Translations under genes and position numbers: made by a program
Shown here: piece by piece, positions 7,654 to 16,426 of the stretch
Layout of the letters: every line of letters begins with the position of its first letter
Numbering within the stretch: position 1 is the stretch's first letter
Source: JAVBJV01 sp031555315
GTDB lineage: Bacteria; Pseudomonadota; Alphaproteobacteria; Acetobacterales; Acetobacteraceae
Reading direction: 5' to 3'
Length of the DNA stretch: 64,000 bases
Assembly: GCA_031555315.1 (NCBI GenBank)
Contig: JAVBUO010000005.1
Location: 186,001 to 250,000 of the forward strand
The notes under the pieces: model-generated
Databases searched by the model: none
Seen by the model: the letters and a program-made list of their open reading frames with translations, nothing else
What the model was told of the DNA's origin: nothing

Positions 7654-8694
7654 ATGGACAAGGGCAAGGCGCTGGATGCCGCGTTGGCGCAGATCGAACG
7701 GGCTTTCGGCAAAGGTTCGATCATGCGGATGGGGGCCAAAGGGACGAACGAACAGATCGAGGTGATCTCGACCGGATCGCTGGGGCTGGATATGGCGCTG
7801 GGGGTCGGGGGGTTGCCGCGTGGGCGCATCATCGAGATTTACGGCCCGGAATCGTCGGGCAAGACCACGCTGGCGCTGCATGCCGTGGCCGAGGCGCAGA
7901 AGCTCGGCGGCACCTGTGCGTTCATCGACGCCGAGCACGCGCTCGACCCCGGTTATGCGCGCAAGCTCGGCGTGGATGTGGACAATCTGCTGATCAGCCA
8001 GCCCGACGCCGGTGAACAGGCGCTGGAGATCGCCGATACGCTGGTGCGGTCCGGCGCGGTCGACGTGCTGGTGGTGGACAGTGTGGCCGCGCTGGTGCCG
8101 CGTGCCGAACTGGAAGGGGAGATGGGGGATTCCCATGTCGGTCTGCACGCCCGCCTGATGAGCCAGGCACTGCGCAAGCTGACCGGGTCGGTCTCGCGCA
8201 GCCATACGATGTTGATTTTCCTGAACCAGATCCGCCTGAAGATCGGCGTGATGTTCGGCAATCCGGAAACCACCACGGGCGGCAATGCGCTGAAGTTCTA
8301 TGCCTCGGTGCGCCTCGACATCCGCCGTGTCGGCCAGATCAAGGACAAGGACGAGGTGGTCGGCAACCAGACGCGCGTCAAGGTGGTGAAGAACAAGGTC
8401 GCGCCGCCGTTCCGGCAGGTCGAATTCGATATCGTCTATGGCGAGGGGATCTCGAAGATGGGCGAGCTGATCGATCTGGGCGTGAAGGCCAATGTGGTCG
8501 AGAAATCGGGCGCCTGGTTCTCGTACGACAGCACGCGCATCGGCCAGGGGCGCGAGAACGCCAAGCAGTTCCTGCGTGATCACCCCGATATGGCGAAGGA
8601 GATCGAGGCCAAGATCCGCGCCAAGGCGGCCGGGGTGGCGGAAACCATGCTGGTCGCGCCGACCGACGATGAGGTTGCCGAAGCTGCCGATTGA
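7654..8694 (+). CDS. recA: recombinase RecA
   Basis: RecA forms ATP-dependent filaments on single-stranded DNA, drives strand exchange and triggers LexA self-cleavage. The 346-residue product starts MDKGKALDAALAQIERAFGKG as expected. Walker A is GPESSGKTT at 64-72; the second ATP-site and L1/L2 regions are intact (LVVDSVAAL, FLNQIRxKIGVMFGNPETTTGG). ATG 7654 is preferred over ATG 7639 because GGAG at 7642-7645 is correctly spaced and RecA homology begins there. A strong terminator follows. Confidence 0.98.
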   Translation: MDKGKALDAALAQIERAFGKGSIMRMGAKGTNEQIEVISTGSLGLDMALGVGGLPRGRIIEIYGPESSGKTTLALHAVAEAQKLGGTCAFIDAEHALDPGYARKLGVDVDNLLISQPDAGEQALEIADTLVRSGAVDVLVVDSVAALVPRAELEGEMGDSHVGLHARLMSQALRKLTGSVSRSHTMLIFLNQIRLKIGVMFGNPETTTGGNALKFYASVRLDIRRVGQIKDKDEVVGNQTRVKVVKNKVAPPFRQVEFDIVYGEGISKMGELIDLGVKANVVEKSGAWFSYDSTRIGQGRENAKQFLRDHPDMAKEIEAKIRAKAAGVAETMLVAPTDDEVAEAAD

Positions 8695-8719
8695 ACAACG
8701 GTAAAAGCGATCCCGGGGT

Positions 8720-8750
8720 GCCCCGTTGCCGTTCGGTGACGGGGCGTTTT
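8720..8750 (+). terminator. intrinsic terminator of recA
   Basis: GCCCCGT (8720-8726) pairs with ACGGGGC (8739-8745), with a further CCG/CGG pairing inside the loop, followed by GTTTT. It lies 25 bases after the recA stop and precedes the mrcA gene on the same strand. Confidence 0.85.
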
Positions 8751-8882
8751 GGTTCGTGGTACCCAGGCAAAATCGTTCTGGCTGGTGAATATCCATAATA
8801 AAAGATTATTCTTCATTATAATCGCCTCTTCTGCGTGCATTTCGGCGTTTCGTGTCGTGTGACTCTGGTGTAAATCCACGCC

Positions 8883-11429
8883 ATGACTGAACTCCGTGCC
8901 GACGGCGCGCGCTTGGCGACGCCCGTGACCCAGAAACCCGCTCCTTCCCGGAGGAAGCAGCGCAAGGAAGACAAGCCCCCCAGGAAAAAGCGGCGGGGCG
9001 GTCTGTTTCTTGGATTGTTACGTCTGATGTTCACACTGGCCCTGCTGGGCACGGTGGGGGCGGGCGTCGGCGGCTGGCTGGTCTGGCAGCATTACAGCAA
9101 GGATCTGCCCGATTTCGAGGTTTTGCGCGAATACCAGCCGGCGATGATGAGCCGGGTGTATGCGGGCGATTCCCGTCTGCTGGCGGAGCTGGCCACCGAG
9201 CGCCGTATCTTCGTGCCGATCGATGCGATTCCGCCGATCGTGCAGCAGGCATTCATTTCTGCCGAGGACCAGAATTTCTGGACCCACCGCGGCGTCGATC
9301 CGATGGCAGTTTTGCGCGCCATCTATATGAATTTGCAACAAATTGGTCAGGGTCGGCGACCGGTAGGGGCGTCGACGATCACACAGCAGGTCGCCAAGAA
9401 CATGCTGCTGACCAACGAGACCAGCATCGCCCGTAAGATCCGCGAAGCCATTCTTGCGCTGCGCATCGAAGAAGCTCTGCCCAAGCAGCGGATTCTGGAA
9501 CTCTACCTGAACGAGATCTTTCTGGGCGCGCGGTCGTACGGCGTGGCGGCGGCGGCGCAGGCGTATTTCAACAAGTCTCTGGACGACCTGACTCTGGCGG
9601 AAGCGGCCTTCCTTGCCATCCTGCCCAAGGCGCCGAGCAATTACGATCCATTCCAGAATCCCGACGCCGCCGTGGCGCGCCGGAACTGGGTGCTGGACCG
9701 TATGGCGATCGACCGCGCGATCACCCGCGAGCAGGCCGAGGCCGCCAAGGCGGAGCCGTTGCGGCCCGCGGCGTTCCGCAGGCCCGACACGGTGCCCGAC
9801 GCGGGTTACTTTGCCGAAGAGGTACGCCGCCAGTTGATCGCCCAGTTTGGCGAAGCGCGCACGACGCAGGGCGGCCTGTTGGTGCGGACCACCTTGAACC
9901 CGGCAATGCAGGCCGCCGCCGATCGCGCGTTGCGCGCCGGGCTGATCGGCTACGACCGTCGCAAGGGCGGCTGGCGCGGGCCGGTCGCCCGGATCGAAGC
10001 GGGCGCCGGATTGCGGACGGAATGGCTGCCGCGGCTTGCCGCCATGGAACGCGTGCCCGGCATGCTGGCGGACTGGCAATTGGCGGTGGTGCTCGAGGTC
10101 TCGAATACCGAGGCCAAGGTTTCATGGCTCGAAATGCCGCCCGGGCGCAGCAACGTGGCGCCGCAGCCGCATGCGGGAACGCTCTATCTGGCCGACAGCG
10201 CCTGGGCCAGACCGCGGGTCAATAACCGCCTGGGCGCCGCGCCGCGCGCTCTGGGCGACGTTCTGCGCGCCGGCGACGTGGTGATGGTGGAACCGGCGCC
10301 GGTCGCCGCCGGGTCGGGGCGCAACGCCACACCGGCGCGCCCGGATCGGGTGCTGCTGCGCCAGATCCCGCAGGTGCGTGGCGCACTGGTGGCGCTGGAC
10401 CCGGCGACCGGGCGTGTGCAAGCGCTGTCGGGCGGCTGGTCGTTCGAGGAAAGCCAGTTCAACCGCGCGACCCAGGCACAGCGTCAGCCGGGGTCGTCGT
10501 TCAAGCCGTTCGTTTACATGGCGGCGGTCGAAAGCGGCATTTCCCCGGCCGAATCCATGCTCGATGCGCCGTTCGTGCTCGACCTGGGGGCCGGGGGACG
10601 GTGGCGCCCCAGCAATTACAGCCAGAACTTCAACGGCATGCTGCCGCTATATTCGGCGCTGGCGAAATCGCTGAACCTGATCACCATCCGCCTGGCGGAC
10701 CGGGTCGGGCTGACCGCCGTCGCCGATGTCGCGCACCGCTTCGGCGTGGTCGACAACATGCCGCTGCTGTTTCCGGCGGCGCTGGGGGCGGTGGAAACCA
10801 CGCCGATCCGCATGGCGGGCGGCTATGCCGTTTTTGCCAATGGCGGACGGCAGGTAACGCCGACCCTGATCGACAGCGTGCAGGACCGCGACGGGCAGGT
10901 CGTCTGGCGCGCCCCCGGGCGGAGTTGCCAGGGATGCGACGGATCGCCGACGCAGTTTCCGGTTCTGACCGACGAACGTCAGCAGATCACCTCGCCGCTC
11001 GACGCCTATACGATGACGATGATGCTGCAGATCGCGACGATGAACGGCACCGGCACGCGCGCCGCCGCCGGGCTCGGGCGCGTGATCGCCGGCAAGACCG
11101 GCACGACGAACGATTATCTGGATGCCTGGTATGTGGGCTATACGCCGGATCTGGTGGTGGCCGTGTGGGTCGGGTTCGATACGCCGACCCCGCTGGGCAG
11201 CGATGAAGCCGGCGGCGTTCTGGCCGCGCCGATCTTCCGCGACTTCATGGCCGCGGCCATGGCGGGCAAGCCGGCGCTGCCGTTCCGCCCGCCGGCCGGG
11301 GTGGTCTGGAACGGCTGGCCCGCCTCGCGCCCCGATGCCCCGCGCGCCAGCGGCGCGATCGGCGCGGACGATGGTACCGTCGATCCGTCGGTCAATCCGC
11401 TGGATACCGGGTTGGGTGGGATCTACTGA
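8883..11429 (+). CDS. mrcA: penicillin-binding protein 1A (bifunctional transglycosylase/transpeptidase)
   Basis: This class A PBP (848 residues) polymerises and cross-links peptidoglycan in the periplasm. A basic cytoplasmic tail (1-40) is followed by one membrane anchor at about 41-66. The GT51 transglycosylase domain carries AEDQNFWTHRGVD (catalytic Glu near 128) and GASTITQQVAKN. The transpeptidase domain has the serine motif SSFK at 538-541, an SLN-type motif in AKSLNLITIRLA, and KTGTT at 738-742. An OB-like insert lies between the domains. The family call is certain; PBP1A rather than 1B/1C is inferred from the long insert. A TATAAT hexamer at 8817-8822 may be part of its promoter. Confidence 0.95.
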   Translation: MTELRADGARLATPVTQKPAPSRRKQRKEDKPPRKKRRGGLFLGLLRLMFTLALLGTVGAGVGGWLVWQHYSKDLPDFEVLREYQPAMMSRVYAGDSRLLAELATERRIFVPIDAIPPIVQQAFISAEDQNFWTHRGVDPMAVLRAIYMNLQQIGQGRRPVGASTITQQVAKNMLLTNETSIARKIREAILALRIEEALPKQRILELYLNEIFLGARSYGVAAAAQAYFNKSLDDLTLAEAAFLAILPKAPSNYDPFQNPDAAVARRNWVLDRMAIDRAITREQAEAAKAEPLRPAAFRRPDTVPDAGYFAEEVRRQLIAQFGEARTTQGGLLVRTTLNPAMQAAADRALRAGLIGYDRRKGGWRGPVARIEAGAGLRTEWLPRLAAMERVPGMLADWQLAVVLEVSNTEAKVSWLEMPPGRSNVAPQPHAGTLYLADSAWARPRVNNRLGAAPRALGDVLRAGDVVMVEPAPVAAGSGRNATPARPDRVLLRQIPQVRGALVALDPATGRVQALSGGWSFEESQFNRATQAQRQPGSSFKPFVYMAAVESGISPAESMLDAPFVLDLGAGGRWRPSNYSQNFNGMLPLYSALAKSLNLITIRLADRVGLTAVADVAHRFGVVDNMPLLFPAALGAVETTPIRMAGGYAVFANGGRQVTPTLIDSVQDRDGQVVWRAPGRSCQGCDGSPTQFPVLTDERQQITSPLDAYTMTMMLQIATMNGTGTRAAAGLGRVIAGKTGTTNDYLDAWYVGYTPDLVVAVWVGFDTPTPLGSDEAGGVLAAPIFRDFMAAAMAGKPALPFRPPAGVVWNGWPASRPDAPRASGAIGADDGTVDPSVNPLDTGLGGIY

Positions 11430-11551
11430 GCGGCCTTGACCCGGGATAAAGATCCACCAGGCGGGATTTCCGCTTGGCGCTGCTCTGGTGCGCTGGTATC
11501 CCCGGCGCAGCGGGGCTGGAATCTCCTCCCCGGATACCGGAGAAGCAAGCC

Positions 11552-12683
11552 ATGCGCGCCGATGCAGAAGCCCTGCACGAACAGATCAAGCAGTCCGTCG
11601 CACTGCTGAGGAGGCATCTTTGACTGGGATGCCGCGCTCGCCCGTCTGGCGGAACTGAACGCCAGATCCGAAGACCCCGACCTGTGGAACGATGCCGAGG
11701 CCGCGCAGAAGCTGATGCGCGAGCGCACGCTGCTGGCCGACAAGACCGAGGGCGTGATGAAACTCGAGGCCGAGGTCGCCGACACGATCGGTCTGATCGA
11801 ACTGGCCGAGGCAGAAGGCGAAACCGCGCTGGCCGATGACGGCGTGGAAACGCTGAAAGGTCTGGCGGCGGACGTCAAACGGCGCGAGATCGAAAGCCTG
11901 CTGTCCGGCGAGGCGGACGCCAACGATGCGTTCCTCGAAATCAATTCCGGGGCCGGTGGCGTGGAAGCGCAGGACTGGTCGGAAATGCTGCTGCGCATGT
12001 ACACGCGCTGGTGCGAGCGCCGCGGCTACAAGGTGACGCTGCTGGAACAGTCCGACGGCGATCAGGCCGGGATCAAGTCTGCGACCGTTCAGGTCAGCGG
12101 CCCCAATGCCTATGGCTGGCTGAAGACGGAATCCGGTGTGCACCGGCTGGTACGCATCAGCCCGTTCGACGCCAACGCGCGCCGGCAGACGTCGTTCGCG
12201 TCGGTCTATGTCTATCCGGTCGTCGATGATTCGATCGAGATCGAGATCAATCCCGCCGACCTGAAGGTCGATACGTTCCGCGCCTCGGGCGCTGGCGGGC
12301 AGCACGTGAACAAGACGGAATCGGCGATCCGCATCACCCATGTGCCGACCGGCATCATCGTCGCCTGTCAGAACGACCGCAGCCAGCATCGCAACCGTGC
12401 CGAGGCGATGAACATGCTGCGTGCGCGGCTGTACGAACTGGAGCTGCAGAAGCAGGAACAGGCGGCCAGCGAAATGGCCAGCCAGAAAACCGATATCGGC
12501 TGGGGGCACCAGATCCGCAACTACGTGCTGCAGCCGTACCAGTTGGTGAAGGACCTGCGCACCAGTCTGGAATCCGGCAATCCGGGGGCGGTGCTGGACG
12601 GCGACCTCGACGATTTCATGGCGGCGGCGCTGGCCTCGCGCGTCAAGGCGGTGCGCAGCGAAGCGTCGCTGCAGGCGCAGTAA
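11552..12683 (+). CDS. prfB: peptide chain release factor 2, expressed by programmed +1 frameshift
   Basis: RF2 recognises UGA/UAA and releases the nascent chain. The first frame starts at ATG 11552 (GGAG 10 bases upstream) and encodes 23 residues ending RRHL before an in-frame TGA at 11621-11623. Slippage at CTT-TGA-C continues in the +1 frame as DWDAALARL, giving 376 residues in all. The decoding motif is SPF (in RISPFDANA), specific for RF2, and the catalytic GGQ is at about 248-250. The continuous part alone would lack the N-terminus, so annotation from ATG 11715 would be wrong. An IS-like element begins directly after the stop. Confidence 0.96.
11609..11624 (+). promoter_or_regulatory. 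RF2 programmed frameshift signal
   Basis: AGGAGG (11609-11614) sits three bases before the slippery CTT (11618-11620) and the stop TGA with a following C (11621-11624). This reproduces the known prfB autoregulatory site, where an internal Shine-Dalgarno pairs with 16S rRNA and pushes the ribosome +1 when RF2 is scarce. Confidence 0.95.
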
Positions 12684-12687
12684 AAAT

Positions 12688-12740
12688 ATATAACTAGCCA
12701 AAAATCATTTGACGCCTTGGCTGAATTTGGCTAGTTATAT
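12688..12740. repeat. 15-bp perfect inverted repeat at the left end of the element
   Basis: 12688-12702 is the exact reverse complement of 12726-12740, with a 23-base loop. The left arm overlaps the terminal inverted repeat, and the right arm ends three bases before the transposase ATG at 12744. It could block read-through from prfB, act as a transposase operator, or reflect a repeated terminal sequence. Confidence 0.8.
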
Positions 12741-12743
12741 GCC

Positions 12744-13274
12744 ATGTCCGATAGGCCTAAGATCGTCAGTCTGCATCAGTTCTTTCGGCGTTTCCCAAAT
12801 GAGGAAGCGGTGCGGCACTACTTTGAGGGCAATCGCTGGGCCGGTAGAGTGGCCTGCCCGCATTGCAGTAGCCTTTCGGTTGCTGAGGTTAAGAACCACA
12901 AGCCGATGCCCTACCGCTGTCGCGATTGTCGTCGGCATTTCAGTGTCCGTACCGGCACTGTTCTAGCAGAAAGTCGTCTTCCTCTGCACAAGTGGCTGTT
13001 GGCGATCTACATGATGACCTCCGCGCGTAAGAGCATTTCCTCAACGCACATGGCCCGCGAACTAGACATTACACCAAAATCAGCTTGGCTCCTTGTGCAG
13101 CGCATTCGCGAAACTTGGTTGGCAGATGCTGGGAATGACATGGGCGGAGACCTGCCTACCAATGAAACCTATGTTGGCGACCGCGAAAAAAACAAACATT
13201 CCAGAAAAAAGCTCTGCGCTGATCGTGGGATAGTCGGCATGCGCTTCACCTCTAAGGAGTCGAAGTTTGTCTAA
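12744..13274 (+). pseudogene. IS1595-family transposase, truncated N-terminal part
   Basis: The 176-residue frame matches the front half of IS1595-type (ISXO2-like) transposases. It has a zinc ribbon with CPHC (about 33-36) and CRDC (about 55-58), then the SARKSISSTHMARELDITPKSAW helix-turn-helix and QRIREAW-like segment. The catalytic domain starts with NETYVGDREKNKHSRKK, where the family normally has DETYxGG, so the first catalytic Asp reads as Asn. The frame then ends where the rest of the DDE domain should be (family length about 300). The protein should be inactive as a transposase, though it could still bind the ends. Confidence 0.8.
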
Positions 13275-14244
13275 GAAAATTGAACCAATTAATGTCAGTT
13301 TTGACAAAGTGGCAAAGATAGTGGTCCGTAATGCTGTACCGCCGGAAAAAACTCTAGAGGCTACGCATCGTGGTATCCTCCCTATTGGGGGGTTGCAGCT
13401 TGAATGTTATGTCTTAGGAGACGGCAGGCGGGTCTTTGCGAAACGTGGTATGGCTCGTGCTATCGGTTTGAAGTCCGAAGGCGGTAATGCATTTCTTAAG
13501 ACGCTGAGTGGCAAGAAGGTCGGATCCGAAATCAGCGATGATCTAAAGAAAATCCTCGAAAATCCTATTGTTTTCAATATCTCTGGGGCGGATCCGGGGC
13601 ACGGCTACGAAGCCGAGGTTTTGGTTGAAGTCTGTAAGGCTGTTGTTCGGGCGGATGATGCCGGTAAACTGTTAGAATCACAGAGGCCTATGGCTGTGCA
13701 AGCGCGAGCCATAGTAAATGCTCTCGCCAAGGTTGGTATTGCAGCCTTGATCGACGAGGCGACTGGGTATCAGACCGAACGGAGCCCCGACGCGCTTCGG
13801 TTATTGGTCCAAGCCTACATTGAGCAGGAAAAGCGAGAATGGGAAAAAGAATTTCCCGATGATTTCTATCTTACACTTAACAAAGTCTATGGATCTGATC
13901 CGTACGTGACCAGAGTCAGCGGGGCAGTCGTCATCAACAAGCCTCAGCATTTTGGCAACTTCACTACTCGTTATGTTTATGAGCCACTTGAGAACGGCGA
14001 GGTTTTAAAAGAGCTACAGCGTCTGAATCCGAAGATCAAAGCAAAAGGAACACGAAGGGAAAAACTACATCAGTTCCTTAGTAAGGGATATGGTTTGGAG
14101 AAACTAAGGGAGCAGCGCCAAGAAGTTTTAACAATGCTGAAAATTTCAGATGATATTGATGACTTCAAGCGTTTGTATGAGAAGCGTTTCGGCCCGCAGG
14201 ACGACCAATGGACGTTTTTCCCAGAGTTTCGAAAGGGCAAGTAA
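13267..14244 (+). CDS. P63C domain-containing protein (element cargo)
   Basis: A 325-residue soluble protein. The C-terminal half has the P63C pattern: AYIEQEKREWEKEFPDDFY, then VYEPLENGEVLKELQRLNP, then KLHQFLSKGYGLEKLREQ. P63C proteins are of unknown function and are often found on mobile DNA. The start is TTG at 13267, supported by AAGGAG (13254-13259) seven bases upstream; it overlaps the transposase fragment by eight bases. Codon usage is AT-rich, unlike the flanking chromosome. A terminator follows at 14248. The family call is from memory of the motif; the function is unknown. Confidence 0.75.
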   Translation: MSKKIEPINVSFDKVAKIVVRNAVPPEKTLEATHRGILPIGGLQLECYVLGDGRRVFAKRGMARAIGLKSEGGNAFLKTLSGKKVGSEISDDLKKILENPIVFNISGADPGHGYEAEVLVEVCKAVVRADDAGKLLESQRPMAVQARAIVNALAKVGIAALIDEATGYQTERSPDALRLLVQAYIEQEKREWEKEFPDDFYLTLNKVYGSDPYVTRVSGAVVINKPQHFGNFTTRYVYEPLENGEVLKELQRLNPKIKAKGTRREKLHQFLSKGYGLEKLREQRQEVLTMLKISDDIDDFKRLYEKRFGPQDDQWTFFPEFRKGK

Positions 14245-14247
14245 GTC

Positions 14248-14280
14248 GGATCCGCAGAGAATCCTGCGGATCCTATTTTT
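14248..14280 (+). terminator. terminator of the P63C gene
   Basis: A 10-bp inverted repeat (14248-14257 and 14264-14273, 6-base loop) is followed by TATTTTT. The T-run is shared with the right terminal repeat of the element. Confidence 0.8.
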
Positions 14281-14314
14281 GACTAGCTAAGTATGCAGAC
14301 CGTCATTACCCGGA

Positions 14315-15955
14315 TCACTGCACCGGCGTGATCGCCGAGACTTCCGTCTGTTCGTCGATCCGCCCTGGGTAGGCGACGGTGCGCCGCATTGCCCACAAGC
14401 ATTTCTGGATGTGCAGCGGGATGATGCCGATGTCTTCCTGCATCGCCATGCGTTCGGCGGCGATCAGCGCCTGTTCGCGCTGGGCGTCGTCCATGGTGGC
14501 CATCGCCTGTGCCAGCGCGGCATCGAAACGCGGGTTGGAATAGCGCCCGTAGTTCGAGCGCCCTAGGCCGCGTTCGGCGTTCGGCGTGGCGAGGATCGCG
14601 CTCATTCCCAGGCTCGGCTCGCCGGTCGGGTTCGACCAGCCGAGCAGGAAAGCCGCGCTTTCGTAGCGGCTGATCTGCGAGATGTGCGCCGCCATCGGCG
14701 AGGTCTGCACCTCGGTCCGCACGCCGATGCGGGTCCACATCTGGCCCACCGCCTGCACGATCTGTGTGTCGTTGATGTAGCGGTCGTTCGGGCCGCGTAG
14801 CACGATGCGGAACCCGTTCGGGTATCCCGCCTCGGCCAGCAGCGCTTTGGCGCGGTTGGGATCATAGGCGGGGACGGGGATGTCGGCCGAATAACCGAAG
14901 GTGCCTGCCGGCATGAACTGGCCCGACGGAACCCCGGCGTTCTCCATGGTGCGGCTGGTGATGGCCTGACGGTTGATGCCCATCGACAGCGCCTGGCGCA
15001 CGCGCTGGTCGCGCAGCGGATTGGCCGTCAGCGTCTCGCCGTTCGGGCCGGTGATGTCGACCAGGTTGTTTTCGCGGAACACGTCCACGCCCAGGAACAC
15101 CAGCCGCGTGCTGACCAGTTCGGTCAGGCGCAGGCGTTCGTCGCGCCGCAGGCGCGCCAGATCCGAGGCCGGCGCGTTGTCGATGATGTCGACGTCACCC
15201 GACAGCAAAGCCGCGGTGCGCGCGCCGTCGTTGGCGATGGTGCGGTAGTTGACCGACTGCCAGTGCGGCCTGTTGCCCCAGTAAGCGTCGTTGCGCTGCA
15301 TGACCACGCGATCGCCCGGCGTGAAGGACACGAAGCGGTACGGCCCGGTGCCGATCGTGGCGCGGCCGGAGTTGAAGTCGGCGGTGCTCGAGGTGGCGGC
15401 GATGCTGCGCGAGATGATCCAGATCCCCATCATGTCGACCGGCAGCAGCGGATACGGCGTGCGGGTATGAAAGCGGATCGTGTAAGGGTCGATCACTTCG
15501 GTGCTGGCGATCGAGCGAATGTAGACGGTGAACGAGCTAGGGCTGACGACGGTGGGAATACGCTCGAGCGTGAACAGCACGTCGTCGGCCGTAAAGTCGG
15601 CGCCGTTATGGAATTTGATGCCGCGCCGCAGGCGGAATTCCCAGGTGGTGTCGTCGATCCGCGTCCAGGATTCGGCCAGTCCGGGTTCGGGGCGCGATTG
15701 CGGGCTGCGGCGCACCAGCGTTTCGAACATGTTCATCGCCACCGAATTGTTCGGTGTGAATGTGTAATGCTGCGGGTCGGTGCTGGACGGCGCCGCGGCG
15801 ATGGCGACGTTCAGCGTCTGCGCCATGGCGGCAGGACCGAACCCCGCGCTCAGCGCGCAGACGAGCAAGACGTTCCGGAAGCTGAAATCTGCGATATGGG
15901 TCACGATTGTCTTCATTTCTGTCTGGTGTTGTATACGGTCATGCACACTGGTCAT
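14315..15955 (-). CDS. ABC transporter substrate-binding protein, family 5
   Basis: A third oligopeptide-type solute-binding protein (546 residues from ATG 15955, 533 from ATG 15916). A Sec signal ends at about AMAQ, followed by TLNVAIAAAPSSTDPQHYTFTPN. Family segments include GTGPYRFVSFTPGD, RVRQALSMGINRQAI and ALLAEAGYPNGFRIVL. It is related to the pair at the left edge but more divergent. ATG 15955 overlaps the bcp stop by four bases and suggests coupling; ATG 15916 begins directly at the signal peptide and is equally plausible. No permease is linked. The ligand is unknown. Confidence 0.88.
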   Translation of the reverse strand: MTSVHDRIQHQTEMKTIVTHIADFSFRNVLLVCALSAGFGPAAMAQTLNVAIAAAPSSTDPQHYTFTPNNSVAMNMFETLVRRSPQSRPEPGLAESWTRIDDTTWEFRLRRGIKFHNGADFTADDVLFTLERIPTVVSPSSFTVYIRSIASTEVIDPYTIRFHTRTPYPLLPVDMMGIWIISRSIAATSSTADFNSGRATIGTGPYRFVSFTPGDRVVMQRNDAYWGNRPHWQSVNYRTIANDGARTAALLSGDVDIIDNAPASDLARLRRDERLRLTELVSTRLVFLGVDVFRENNLVDITGPNGETLTANPLRDQRVRQALSMGINRQAITSRTMENAGVPSGQFMPAGTFGYSADIPVPAYDPNRAKALLAEAGYPNGFRIVLRGPNDRYINDTQIVQAVGQMWTRIGVRTEVQTSPMAAHISQISRYESAAFLLGWSNPTGEPSLGMSAILATPNAERGLGRSNYGRYSNPRFDAALAQAMATMDDAQREQALIAAERMAMQEDIGIIPLHIQKCLWAMRRTVAYPGRIDEQTEVSAITPVQ

Positions 15956-16422
15956 GCCGGCAGCGTTTCAACGGCGGCGAGCACGTCGGCGACATGGCCG
16001 GGGATCTTCACTTTCGGCCAGATGCGGAGAATGACGCCATCCGCGCCGATCAGCAATGTCGTCCGTTCGATCCCCATGTATTTCCGGCCGTACATGGATT
16101 TTTCAACCCATACGCCATAGGCCTCGGCGACGCGATGATCGGTATCGGAGGCCAGCGGGAAATGCAGAGTCTGGGCGGCGGCGAACTTTTCGATCGCTTT
16201 CATCGGGTCGGGCGAGACGCCGATGACCGGGATCTTCAGCTTATCGAACCGGGGCAGGGCTTCCTGAAACGCGCAGGCCTGGGTGGTGCAGCCCGACGTA
16301 CTGGCCTTGGGGTAAAAATACAGCACATAGGGCCTGCCTTTCAGCGCCGTACTGTCGGCCGTGCGGCCCGCCGAGGCGGGCAGAGAGAAGGCAGGGGCTT
16401 TGTCGCCGGCGCTCAGAGGCAT
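15952..16422 (-). CDS. bcp: thioredoxin-dependent peroxiredoxin, Bcp/PrxQ type
   Basis: A 156-residue cytosolic peroxiredoxin that reduces hydroperoxides using thioredoxin. The active site reads STSGCTTQACAFQ, with the peroxidatic Cys at 45 and the resolving Cys at 50, the spacing typical of PrxQ. Most family members have TPGCT; here the residue before Gly-Cys is Ser. C-terminal features (GIERTTLLIGADGVI) are normal. It lies four bases downstream of glnE on the same strand and its stop overlaps the next gene. Confidence 0.94.
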   Translation of the reverse strand: MPLSAGDKAPAFSLPASAGRTADSTALKGRPYVLYFYPKASTSGCTTQACAFQEALPRFDKLKIPVIGVSPDPMKAIEKFAAAQTLHFPLASDTDHRVAEAYGVWVEKSMYGRKYMGIERTTLLIGADGVILRIWPKVKIPGHVADVLAAVETLPA

Positions 16423-16426
16423 GCGT

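Larger units (their letters stand above)
12686..14294 (+). mobile_element. IS1595-type element with truncated transposase and P63C cargo
   Basis: A low-GC block separates prfB from the following gene. Its ends form imperfect terminal inverted repeats: 12686-12705 against 14275-14294 match at 16 of 20 positions, best in the inner CTAG-N-CAAAAAT part. Inside are a transposase fragment of the IS1595 family and a P63C-domain gene. I see no clear 8-bp target duplication at the ends. The base composition is clearly AT-richer than the flanks, which indicates transfer. With a broken transposase the element should be non-autonomous. Confidence 0.7.

Noticed and set aside
11552..11623. prfB as a pseudogene because of the in-frame stop
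   Set aside because: The stop is the programmed RF2 frameshift site with the internal Shine-Dalgarno and CTT-TGA-C intact.
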